From Candidatus Roseilinea sp. (GTDB lineage Bacteria; Chloroflexota; Anaerolineae; J036; Brachytrichaceae), in contig BPHV01000002.1 of assembly GCA_026003755.1 (NCBI GenBank), positions 62,001 to 126,000 on the forward strand: a DNA stretch of 64,000 bases, read 5' to 3'. The notes beneath the pieces are model-generated. The model had not been told where the DNA came from and made no database searches. It saw only the letters and a list, made by a program, of their open reading frames with translations. Shown in pieces: positions 36,270 through 44,282 of this stretch (position 1 is the stretch's first letter; each line of letters begins with the position of its first letter). A program made the translations under genes and the position numbers.

Positions 36270-36593
36270 ATGAAACGCTTTGGACAGGTGATCGGCATCA
36301 AGCCGGATCGGATTGAGGTTTACAAACAGTTGCACGCGGCGGTATGGCCGGCAGTGCTCAACAAGATCAAAGAGTGCAACATCCGCAACTACTCGATCTA
36401 TCTATACGACAACCTGTTGTTCGCCTATTTTGAGTATGTAGGCGATGACTTTGAGGCCGACATGGCGAAGATGGCTGCCGACCCCATGACACAGGAATGG
36501 TGGGCCATCTGCATGCCGATGCAAGTGCCGGTCGAGGGCCGCAAGCCGGGTGAGCACTGGCACACGATGGAAGAGGTGTTCCATACCGATTGA
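36270..36593 (+). CDS. rhaM: L-rhamnose mutarotase family protein
   Basis: RhaM interconverts alpha and beta forms of L-rhamnose and related sugars. The 107-residue protein has a normal length and the family residues: GIKPDRIEVYKQLHAAVWP at the start with the conserved His, YSIYLYDNLLFAYFEY in the middle and WWAICMPMQ toward the end. An AAAGGAG ribosome-binding site lies upstream. It supports a 6-deoxysugar such as rhamnose or fucose as the substrate of this cluster. Confidence 0.9.
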   Translation: MKRFGQVIGIKPDRIEVYKQLHAAVWPAVLNKIKECNIRNYSIYLYDNLLFAYFEYVGDDFEADMAKMAADPMTQEWWAICMPMQVPVEGRKPGEHWHTMEEVFHTD

Positions 36594-36688
36594 CCGGTGC
36601 TGTTTGGGTTGGATTGCGGCGCGCGTGGATTCCCCCTTGCGCGCAGGATCACTTCGCATCTCGTACAAGACCAGGAGGTTTCCGAGAT

Positions 36689-38134
36689 ATGCTCCAAACA
36701 CAAATCGCTTGTTCGCCTCGCTTTGCTGCCGGCGGTGCAGTCCTTGCCGCTTGCGCCGCACCGCCGTCGCACCTGCTCCTCAAGCGCACTCAGCCGCCGG
36801 CCGTCTCCTGAGCCTACCCAGGCCGCGCCGGCAGCGCCCGCCCAGCCGTCCGGCGATGAGCCCAAGGTGGCCGGCGTGGATCGCCGTTTCGACGGCGTCA
36901 CGCTGCGCGCCGCGTTCATCGGCGGCGGCCAATACGAGAAGATGTACGAGTCCATCAAAGACTGGGAAGCGGCCACCGGCGCGAAGGTGGAGATCGTCTA
37001 CAAAGGGCGACGGCTTCGAGATTGACAAGAAGCTCAAGACCGACTTCGCTGCCGGCACCGGCGATTACGATGTGGTCTGGGATCACACCTCGTTCTTCTC
37101 ACAATACATCCCCTTCCTGGAGCCGCTGGAGAACTACTTCACTCAGGAGGAGCTGAAGGACTTCTCGCAGGCCATTCTGAAGAGCGCCACGCGCGATGGT
37201 CACCTTTGGTTAATCCCTCGCCACGCCGATATTAGCGTCGTCCACTACCGCACCGACCTATACGGCAACGAGCAATACAAGGCCGAGTTCAAGGCTAAAT
37301 ATGGCTACGACCTCGCGCCGCCCGAGACTTGGAAGCAATTCTTCGATCATGCCGAGTTCTTCACGGGTAAGGAGCCCGGCCTGCTCGGCACGAATTTCGC
37401 CGGTAAGGAAGAGGCGCTCAGCGGCCGCTTCTACGAAATCCTGGTGGCCAACGGTGGCAAGATGCTCGATGAAAACTTCAAGCCGGCCTTCAACAGCGAG
37501 GCCGGCGTGAAGACGGCCCAGTTCTTCCGCGAGCTCTACGCGCGCAGGCTGGTGCCGGCGGACATGACCAGCCTGTTGTGGGATGGCGTGGCCAACAACT
37601 TCTGCCAAGGCAACATCGCCGTGCACAACGAATGGTTCGGCTGGTATTCCTACTTCCAGGATCCGAAGAACTGCAAGGTGGCCGGCAAGTTCGATCTGAT
37701 TCGCCAGCCGGTGGGTGAAGGGGGCATTCGCAGCGGCTGGGCCGGCGCGCACGCCTTCAGCATCCCGGCCAGCAGCAAGAACAAGGAAGCCGCCGCGGCG
37801 CTGATCAAGTTCCTGACCTCGGAGAAGATCATGTACGAGGAGGCGAAGCTCGGCTTCCTGCCGGTGCGCGATAGCGTCTGGGCGCGCCTCATCGCCGACG
37901 CCGCCAAGAGCGACAACCCGCTTGGACAAGAAGCGACTGGAGATCGCCCAGACGGCGATCGCCAACGACTTCTTCGCGCCGCCGCTGATCGCCGAGTGGA
38001 TTCCCCTCACCAACATCCTGACCCCCAAGCTGCAGGCGATCATGCTCGGCGACCTTGACGCCAAGCAGGGCCTGGACGAGGCGGCCGCCGAGGTCGAGAA
38101 GATGCTGGCCGAGGCCGGTTATTACAACAAATAG
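36689..38134 (+). CDS. ABC sugar-transporter substrate-binding lipoprotein, frameshifted as sequenced
   Basis: The start (ATG 36689 with an AGGAGG site) has a lipoprotein signal ending LAACAAP. The protein then continues in other frames: EPTQAAPAAPAQPSGDEPKV, VTLRAAFIGGGQYEKMYES, then GDGFEIDKKLKTDFAAGTGDYDVV, the long core to 37917, and last NPLDKKRLEIAQTAIAND and LAEAGYYNK. Deleting one base near 36795, one G near 37008 and one T near 37921 makes one frame of about 480 codons, the normal size for a family 1 sugar-binding protein. All shifts are +1, so sequence error is likely. The protein would capture sugar outside the membrane and deliver it to the two permeases downstream. Confidence 0.78.
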
Positions 38135-38160
38135 GCAACGGGCCGGCGGACCGGTAAAAT

Positions 38161-38198
38161 CCCCCGCTCCGAGGCAGTCAACACGCCCGGAGCGGGGG
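38161..38198. terminator. 11-bp perfect stem-loop between binding-protein and permease genes
   Basis: CCCCCGCTCCG (38161-38171) pairs perfectly with CGGAGCGGGGG (38188-38198). There is no U-run on the plus strand, so it more likely stabilises the binding-protein mRNA or reduces read-through than acts as a full terminator. On the minus strand the hairpin is followed by ATTTT. Confidence 0.6.
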
Positions 38199-38210
38199 CT
38201 GAGTGCGGGC

Positions 38211-39137
38211 ATGGCGCAACTTACGCAGGCATCTGCGTTCGACCAGCGTTTCGCAGCGGTGCGGCGTTCCGGCGCATCCGGGTTCGTCTTTGCGATGCTG
38301 GCGCCGTCGTTGGTCATCATCGCCTTCGTTGTCGTCTTTCCGCTGGTCTATTCGTTCTACTTGTCGTTCACTTCGTATACGCTGCTCAAGCCAATCCCGG
38401 CATGGAACAACTTCGCGAATTACCAGCGTCTGCTACAGGACCCCATCTTCGGTCAGGCGTTTGTCAACACGTTGTTGTTCATGTTCGTCACTGTCAATGC
38501 AGCCTTTCTGATGGGGTTATTTCTTTCTCAGGCCGTGGCGCGCACGATCCGTGGCCAGCCGTTGTTGCGAACCCTGTTGATGGTGCCGATGATGTTTGCG
38601 CCGGTGATGGTGGGCTTCCAGTTCCGCTGGTTTTTCAACGATCAGGTGGGACTGGTGAACAACGTGCTGACGTCATTGGGGTTGCTCAACAGCTCGATTC
38701 CCTGGCTGGTGGATCGCTGGCTGGCTATGTTCTCCATCGGCGTGGCAACCGTGTGGATGAATACGCCGGTGGTCGCCATCATCCTGTTGGCCGGCACGCT
38801 TTCTATCTCGCCCGAGCTATATGAGGCGGCTGATGTGGACGGCGCCAACAGTTGGCAGAAGTTTCGCTCGATCACCTATCCGTTGCTCGGGCCGTTCATT
38901 ACGATTGCGCTGACCATTCTTTCGCTGGACGTCGCTCGTGGCTATGACATCGTCTCGATCATGACCGGCGGCGGGCCGGCTCATCGCACCGAGTTGTTGT
39001 GGACTTACGTTCCCCGCGTGGCGATTCAGGAATCCAAGTTCGGCTTGGGCGCGGCCATGTCGTTCGTCACGGTCATCGTGACCATCGCATTTACCCTCTA
39101 CCTGTTTCGTCAACTGTTGAAGTCGAGGATTCTCTGA
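38211..39137 (+). CDS. ABC sugar-transporter permease (MalF-like)
   Basis: This protein of about 308 residues starts at ATG 38211 (MAQLTQASAF) and has six predicted membrane helices, beginning with MLAPSLVIIAFVVVFPLVYS. The coupling motif EAADVDGANSWQKFRSITYPLLGP lies near residue 204 and docks to the ATPase. It is one of two permease subunits in the MalFG-type family for carbohydrate uptake. No ATPase gene is present in this cluster, so a shared MsiK/UgpC-type ATPase encoded elsewhere is expected. Earlier in-frame ATG codons fall inside the binding-protein gene. Confidence 0.88.
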   Translation: MAQLTQASAFDQRFAAVRRSGASGFVFAMLAPSLVIIAFVVVFPLVYSFYLSFTSYTLLKPIPAWNNFANYQRLLQDPIFGQAFVNTLLFMFVTVNAAFLMGLFLSQAVARTIRGQPLLRTLLMVPMMFAPVMVGFQFRWFFNDQVGLVNNVLTSLGLLNSSIPWLVDRWLAMFSIGVATVWMNTPVVAIILLAGTLSISPELYEAADVDGANSWQKFRSITYPLLGPFITIALTILSLDVARGYDIVSIMTGGGPAHRTELLWTYVPRVAIQESKFGLGAAMSFVTVIVTIAFTLYLFRQLLKSRIL

Positions 39138-40012
39138 TGCGCCATTCATCTCGCCGCCGTTGGTCGAGCGCGCTGCTCGACGTCTTGGTCTGGCTCATCT
39201 TAGTTGTCATGCTCGTGCCGGCCTTGTGGCTGGTGTTCACGTCGGTGCGCAACCCGGTGGAGGTCAACGCCAGGCCGCCGGTGTGGATTCCGCGCGAGTT
39301 GACGCTGGATGGCTTCAAGCCGCTCTTCGGCCAGGCCACCCAGATGACAGGGGTAATTCCATTCGACCGCTACTTTTTGAATTCAGCCGTGGTCGCCTTG
39401 GTGAGCACGGCGATCGCGGTCGCCCTCGGCACTATGGCCGGGTATGTGTTCGCGCGCTACCGATTCAGGGGGAAGAATATAGTCTTCCTGGGCATCATGC
39501 TCTCGCGCGCCGTGCCGGGTATCGCCCTCAGCTTGCCGCTATTCCTGTTGTTTGCGCGCATCAGCCAAGCCGGGCCGCTCAAGCTGATTGATACCCCGCT
39601 CGGGCTCATCATCGTCTATGTCGCTGTCAACGTGCCGTTCACGGTGTGGTTGATGGATGGCTTCTTTCGCGAGATTCCCGCCGAACTGAGCGAAGCGGCG
39701 CAACTCGACGGTTGTAGCGAATGGCAGACGTTCACCCTCATCAATCTGCCGCTGGCGTTGCCGGGCCTGGCCGCCAGTGCAATCTTCGCCTTCCTGGCCG
39801 CATGGAACGAATTTCAGATCGCCAGTGTGCTCACGCGCACCGTCAACTCCAAAACGGCACCGGTCGGCCTGTTCGACTTCACCGGCCAGTTCACCATTGA
39901 CTGGCGTGGCATGGCCGCGATGGCAACGGTCATGATGATCCCTGCCATCGCCTTCGTGCTCGTCGTACAGCGCAACCTGGTGCGTGGCCTGACCTTCGGC
40001 GCGGTGAAGTAG
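39137..40012 (+). CDS. ABC sugar-transporter permease (MalG-like)
   Basis: The 291-residue second permease starts one base inside the stop of the first (TGATG). It has about six membrane helices and the EAAQLDGCSEWQTFTLINLPLALPG coupling motif near residue 190, as expected for MalG-type subunits. With the MalF-like protein it forms the transmembrane channel. The one-base overlap indicates translational coupling and equal amounts of the two subunits. Confidence 0.88.
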   Translation: MRHSSRRRWSSALLDVLVWLILVVMLVPALWLVFTSVRNPVEVNARPPVWIPRELTLDGFKPLFGQATQMTGVIPFDRYFLNSAVVALVSTAIAVALGTMAGYVFARYRFRGKNIVFLGIMLSRAVPGIALSLPLFLLFARISQAGPLKLIDTPLGLIIVYVAVNVPFTVWLMDGFFREIPAELSEAAQLDGCSEWQTFTLINLPLALPGLAASAIFAFLAAWNEFQIASVLTRTVNSKTAPVGLFDFTGQFTIDWRGMAAMATVMMIPAIAFVLVVQRNLVRGLTFGAVK

Positions 40013-40059
40013 GATTCAACCCGCCAATCTCTAACCCCCAAATTCTAGCTCTGCGCCGC

Positions 40060-41485
40060 ATGCCATCCCACATCACCGACTCCGTCTTCCTGAAAGACCT
40101 ATATGGCACGGACGAGATGCGCGCGATCTTCAACGATGAATCGCTACTGCAACGTTGGCTCGACGTAGAGGCCGCCTTAGCGCAGGCCGAAGCGGAGATC
40201 GGCATGATCCCACAACGGGCTGCGGAGGAAATTGCGCGCAAGGCCAAGGCAGCGCTGATTGACACGGCGTGGATGAAGCGTGAGATTGACCACACGCTCC
40301 ATCCCATTGTACCGCTCATCCGCGCGCTCAAGTCAATCTGCGATGGCGATGCGGGCGAATATATTCACTGGGGCGCAACCACGCAGGACATCATGGATAC
40401 CGCCCTCGTGCTCCAGCTCAAAGACGCGACTGCGCTCTTCGAGCAGCGCCTACGCGATCTGGAAGCGACGCTGATCGAACTGGCGCGACGCCATCGCGAG
40501 ACAATCATGCCCGGCCGCACGCACGGCCAGCACGCGCTTCCCATCACCTTTGGCTTCAAAGTGGCGATCTGGCTGGATGAGTTTCGCCGACACGCGGCCC
40601 GCCTGAGCGAATGCAAGCCACGCTTGCTCGTCGGCCAATTTGGCGGTGCGGTGGGCACGCTGGCCGGCGTGAGTGAGCACGGCTTCGAGATTCGTCGCCG
40701 CATGATGGCACACCTTGGCCTGGGCGTGCCGACAATTAGCTGGCACGTCGCTCATGATCGCTTCGCCGAATTTGCTGCCGTCGTCGCAATGATGGCCGGA
40801 ACCTGCGGCAAGATCGCCCGCGAAGTAATCGCGTTGCAGAAAAGCGAGGTCATGGAGTTGGAGGAACCCTGGGCGGAAGGCAAAGTCGGCAGCAGCACCA
40901 TGCCGCACAAGCGCAATCCAATGCTGTGTGAGGCAATCGCGGCGTTGGCCCGACTGTGCTTCGATCGCGCACGCACGGCGCTCGATGGACTGATCCCGGA
41001 GCACGAGCGCGATTGGACCGTCAACCACATGGAGTGGGCCTATCTGCCTGAGCTGTGCGTGATGGCCGATGGCGCGCTGGCCCTGACGTTGCGTGTCTTA
41101 CAGGGCTTACGCGTATACCCCGAACGGATGCGGGAGAACCTCGACGCGCTTGAGGGCCTCATGCTGAGTGAGGCGGTGATGTTCGCGCTGGGCGAACACA
41201 TCGGGCGCCAAACAGCGCACGACGTCGTGTATGAGTGCGCGATGCGCGCCGTCGAGTCCAAAGCGCCCCTTCCGTGAGGTGCTGGCCGAACATCCAGTCG
41301 TGCATGCGCACCTGGCATCGGATGATCTCGCTCGCCTGCTCGACCCAACGCGCTACATTGGCCTGGCGCGCGAGATGGTGGACTCAGGTATGTCGCACCA
41401 ATGCGGAGTGATGGCGCCTCATGCCCTGCGAATCACTGTGCATACCTCTCGCACAACCGTTTCGGTCGACGCGTTTATCCTGTAG
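40060..41485 (+). CDS. Fumarase/adenylosuccinate-lyase superfamily enzyme, C-terminus frameshifted as sequenced
   Basis: The protein has the superfamily signature GSSTMPHKRNPMLCE near residue 285, preceded by HWGATTQDIMDTA and PGRTHGQHALPITFG, all typical of adenylosuccinate lyase and 3-carboxymuconate cycloisomerase. The first frame stops at 41277, but the next frame continues with RPFREVLAEHPVV, then LLDPTRYIGLAREMV, the correct family C-terminus. Removing one A from AAA at about 41260 joins them. The natural end is probably near 41390, since the rest of the shifted frame runs antisense to a SCO relic. Its substrate is unclear; at the end of a catabolic operon it might split a sugar-acid-derived or aromatic intermediate. 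Confidence 0.8.
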
Positions 41486-41770
41486 GCAAATTGCCGTGCC
41501 TTTTCCATCAATGACGAAAGTTGTGATTGGGTGTGATCCGCAGTGTAGGTTGTCGAATCGCCGGTGCGGTTGGATCGAAAGCGCGCATCGTACTCCAGCG
41601 CGATCAGGCGCACCTGACTTTCCGGGCCGGTCAGGTCGATAAAATTCGGATCGAAGATGCGCATGTAGCGCCGCAGCACCTCTGGCGTGTCGCGCGTCCC
41701 ATCCACACTGATTAACACGAGCGCAAACACAAAACGCTGACCGTTTTGACGGCCATGCTGCGTCTGCCCC
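41419..41770 (-). pseudogene. SCO1/SenC-family protein remnant (C-terminal part)
   Basis: On the minus strand the frame reads LISVDGTRDTPEVLRRYM, then FDPNFIDLTGPESQV, then TTYTADHTQSQ and ASTETVVREV. This is the C-terminal half of a SCO1/SenC protein, a copper chaperone for cytochrome oxidase assembly, with the DGxRDTPEVL block and the DHT histidine. The N-terminal half with the CxxxC copper motif is absent. The remnant sits at the 3' edge of the catabolic operon. Confidence 0.7.
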
Positions 41771-42031
41771 ATGCCGATCACTTCGCCTCGGCCGATGGCT
41801 TCCGCCAGAGCGAATGGTACCCGGTTGAGATGAGTCGTCAGGTTCTGACAATCCAGATGGCTGCCCTGGGGGCAGGTGATACAAACCGACTGCCGCACCG
41901 ACTGGCGACTGTTTCTCATGCTGGACGACTCGCTGAGCGACTCAATCACACGCGCACGGACCGGCTGACCTATCGCACGCTCACTGCGCTGGTCATCGAG
42001 ATGCTGGACGAAGTCGCGCACGGGGCGCCTG

Positions 42032-42099
42032 CAGCGCCTCGTGCGCCCACTCTCAGATCACTTCACTTCATCCGCGTAACGTGCGCTGGTCTGCCGATG
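42032..42099 (+). repeat. Direct repeat, copy B (pair with 29957-30018)
   Basis: This 68-bp copy matches copy A almost base for base, with a six-base duplication (TCACTT) in the middle. It is in the same orientation as copy A and sits between the SCO relic and the dehydratase relic. Confidence 0.8.
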
Positions 42100-42188
42100 G
42101 CTAGTAGGCGCATCGGCGACCTAGCGCAGGAATACGGCATTCGCATGGCCCGCTCACCAGTCTCTACCCTCGCTGTCGCGCATTGCGC

Positions 42189-42430
42189 AGCAGCTACAGA
42201 AAATTTCATCCCCCTGAGCACCACTTCACCGACCTTCCCTATTGGGACAACTTCGTCAACAGCTATCCCAAGCCGATCATCCAGCACGGTTACACCCCCA
42301 TGCCTGAAGGACCGGAGCCTGGGGATCGCGCTGAACGAAGAGGCGATCCGTGCGCACCTCACCCCGTGGCGACCCGGCCGGCGATTGTGCTCCCACCGAC
42401 TATTGGGACAACGACCGCTTGTGGTCGTGA
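42189..42430 (+). pseudogene. C-terminal remnant of an enolase-superfamily (mandelate racemase-like) dehydratase
   Basis: Three frames give EHHFTDLPYWDNFVNSYPKP, then IIQHGYTPMPEGP, then LGIALNEEAIRAHL and CAPTDYWDNDRLWS followed by a stop. These are the last about 75 residues of a mandelate racemase/muconate lactonising-type enzyme such as L-fuconate or L-rhamnonate dehydratase. Two +1 shifts are needed to join the pieces. The barrel with the catalytic lysine, Asp and Glu residues is missing. It is 0.7 kb beyond the operon's last gene. Confidence 0.65.
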
Positions 42431-42479
42431 GGTCAGCAGAGGGGGCGAATCAAATGCCTCACAAGAGCACATGCCCTCC

Positions 42480-42965
42480 CTACACCCCAACACCTCCTCG
42501 CGCAATCACCGCCTCCACAAACTCCCGTATTTGTTGTCGGTCAAAGACGCCGTTGAAGACGGCCATGAACCGCTCCTTCCCGGCCGTGATCCACATTGTT
42601 GGCATCGTCCTGCACCAGCTTGGAGAGGATCACAAGCGCACGCTTCCCCGGCCTGCCGTCCGTTAGCGAGGCGGCCGTATTGGTCAGCATCGGGTTAATC
42701 GTGCGCAGGAAAAGCTGGCTGGAGACGAGCAGATAGGCTTGCTCTGGGCTCATGTTTTTGCGCAGGCGCCAGCGCGTACAGCTCAGCGCAGAACCGCGCC
42801 AGCGGCAGCGGGGACCTTCGCGGCGCCCTGGGCAGTGAAGAGCAGCATAAAACTACCATACACCCCCTGCATACGCGCAATGTTGGACTGCAGCTTGGCC
42901 TGCTCAGCGACCCGCTCAGGGTCCACCTCGGCCAGCGCGTCCGGGAGACTGAGCGCCTGACTCAA
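42480..42965 (-). CDS. Small protein of unknown function at the end of the eCIS operon, frameshifted as sequenced
   Basis: Starting at a TTG at 42965 that overlaps the DUF4157-gene stop (TTGA), the pieces read LPDALAEVDPERVAEQAKLQ, then AELYALA, then MSPEQAYLLVSSQLFLRTINPMLT (in part) and finally MAVFNGVFDRQQIREFVEAV before a TAG at 42480. Joining them needs three +1 corrections, near 42785, 42765 and 42600, giving about 160 codons. It is mostly helical with no signal peptide. I do not recognise a family. Its place at the end of the eCIS cluster suggests a partner or payload-related protein, but that is inference. Confidence 0.5.
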
Positions 42966-44278
42966 TTCAGGGGGCGAATCACCTGCTTGAAGTAGTCCTG
43001 CCCAACTTTCATTCCCAGCCCGCTGGCAAGCTTGGTGGTCGCTGTAGTTGCCCCGCCAGTCGAATGCAGTGGCGCGCTCGTCCCTGGTTCTTTTGGTCGC
43101 CGGCCAAAATCCGGTCCATGTCCGCCGCGTAGGATTGCAGCGCGGCGGCGGCGATCGCACCTTCTGCGTCGGCCACGGCGGGCAGATTGCTCCCCTGGCG
43201 CTCCTGATTGGCCTCGCGCAGATTGCGCCCGGCAGCGATGTTCATCATGCCGGTTACCTGCGTGATCACCGGCTGGTTGCGCACGCGTTCGATCGCAATT
43301 GCGCAGGGTATAGGGATAGGCGGCCCGGTTGTCGGCAATTTGCTGAATGGCCGCGCGTTCGTTAGGAATGTCGTCTAACACCGCTTGAATGTGCGGCGTG
43401 CGTGAGCCTTTGGGATGCTTGTTGATGTAAGCCCGACAAGCCTGCTCCAGGGCGTTTAGCTTGGCTTTCACATCGTTAAGCTGCTCGTCTGTCATTTCGG
43501 CCGCAGGGATCGAACCGACTTTGCCGTGATAAGCGTCAATTGCTTGCAGCACGGCTTTGTAGGCTGCGCTCATCTTGCGCAGGGTCAGCTTGCCCAATTT
43601 GACATCGGCGCGCGCTTCGCCGGCCAGCTCCTTGAGCAGCGTGGACGCCATCAACCGGCGCACCTGTCGCCGCGCGCCGCCGGCCTGTTGCACCACGTGG
43701 GTTAACTCGTGGGCCAGCAGGCGCTGCCCGGCTTGCGTGGCCGGGTTGTACTTGCCCGCGCCCATGTAGATATCGTTGCCCCAGGTGAAGGCCTGCGCGC
43801 CGAGTTGGCGGTTCAATTGCTCGGCCTGCGGGCCGGTGTGCACGCGCACCGCGCTGAGGTCCACGCCGAAGTGCTGTTCCATCGTCGCGCGCGTCGGTTG
43901 GGGCAACGGCGCGCCGGCGCCCCGATTGGCGGCGAGCGCGCGCTCCACCTCCGGCGGCGCCTCGCCGCCGGCCGGCCCAACTGCCGGCGCTGCCGGCATG
44001 GCCTGCACTTCGGCTGGTTCTTGCGGTGCGGAAACCTCAGACGCCGTCACCCCGCCCGAGACGATCTGAGCAGCCACCCGCTCTGCCTCGCGCTCGTAGG
44101 GATCATCCGCCGGCCCAACAATCAGCTTGGCCTGGATCAGCCTGTTCATGGCGCGATTGCCAACGCGACGTTGCAACATTTGCACACCATCGCGGCACGC
44201 CGGCTGACGTGGCGCATGCGTTGCTTGGGCATGGGATCGAGTAACTGAATCATGATTTTTTGTCTTCAAGTTAAGCAT
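42962..44278 (-). CDS. DUF4157 (eCIS core-domain) protein with an HELTH metallopeptidase motif
   Basis: The N-terminus carries the DUF4157 signature: LIVGPADDPYEREAERVAA near residue 52, then MEQHFGVDLSAVRVHTGPQA, AFTWGNDIYMGAGKYNP and RLLAHELTHVVQQ near residue 188 with the HExxH-like zinc motif. DUF4157 is strongly linked with extracellular contractile injection systems and can act as an effector leader or toxin domain. The long frame to 42962 is changed in the middle: residues from about 43310 to 43090 read sensibly only in other frames (VRNQPVITQVTGMMNIAAG, then RDERATAFDWRG). Three +1 corrections restore one frame. Its C-terminal region is unknown and could be the payload part. It begins five bases after the ATPase stop. 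Confidence 0.82.
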   Translation of the reverse strand: MLNLKTKNHDSVTRSHAQATHAPRQPACRDGVQMLQRRVGNRAMNRLIQAKLIVGPADDPYEREAERVAAQIVSGGVTASEVSAPQEPAEVQAMPAAPAVGPAGGEAPPEVERALAANRGAGAPLPQPTRATMEQHFGVDLSAVRVHTGPQAEQLNRQLGAQAFTWGNDIYMGAGKYNPATQAGQRLLAHELTHVVQQAGGARRQVRRLMASTLLKELAGEARADVKLGKLTLRKMSAAYKAVLQAIDAYHGKVGSIPAAEMTDEQLNDVKAKLNALEQACRAYINKHPKGSRTPHIQAVLDDIPNERAAIQQIADNRAAYPYTLRNCDRTRAQPAGDHAGNRHDEHRCRAQSARGQSGAPGEQSARRGRRRRCDRRRRAAILRGGHGPDFGRRPKEPGTSAPLHSTGGATTATTKLASGLGMKVGQDYFKQVIRPLN

Positions 44279-44282
44279 TGCT

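Noticed and set aside
29957-42099. Two-copy repeat considered as a CRISPR or integron site
   Set aside because: There are only two copies, 12 kb apart, with no spacer structure and no cas or integrase gene.
41746-42666. A 306-codon plus-strand frame
   Set aside because: It joins antisense SCO-relic sequence, the 68-bp repeat, a shifted piece of the dehydratase relic and antisense sequence of the small eCIS gene, so it is not one gene.
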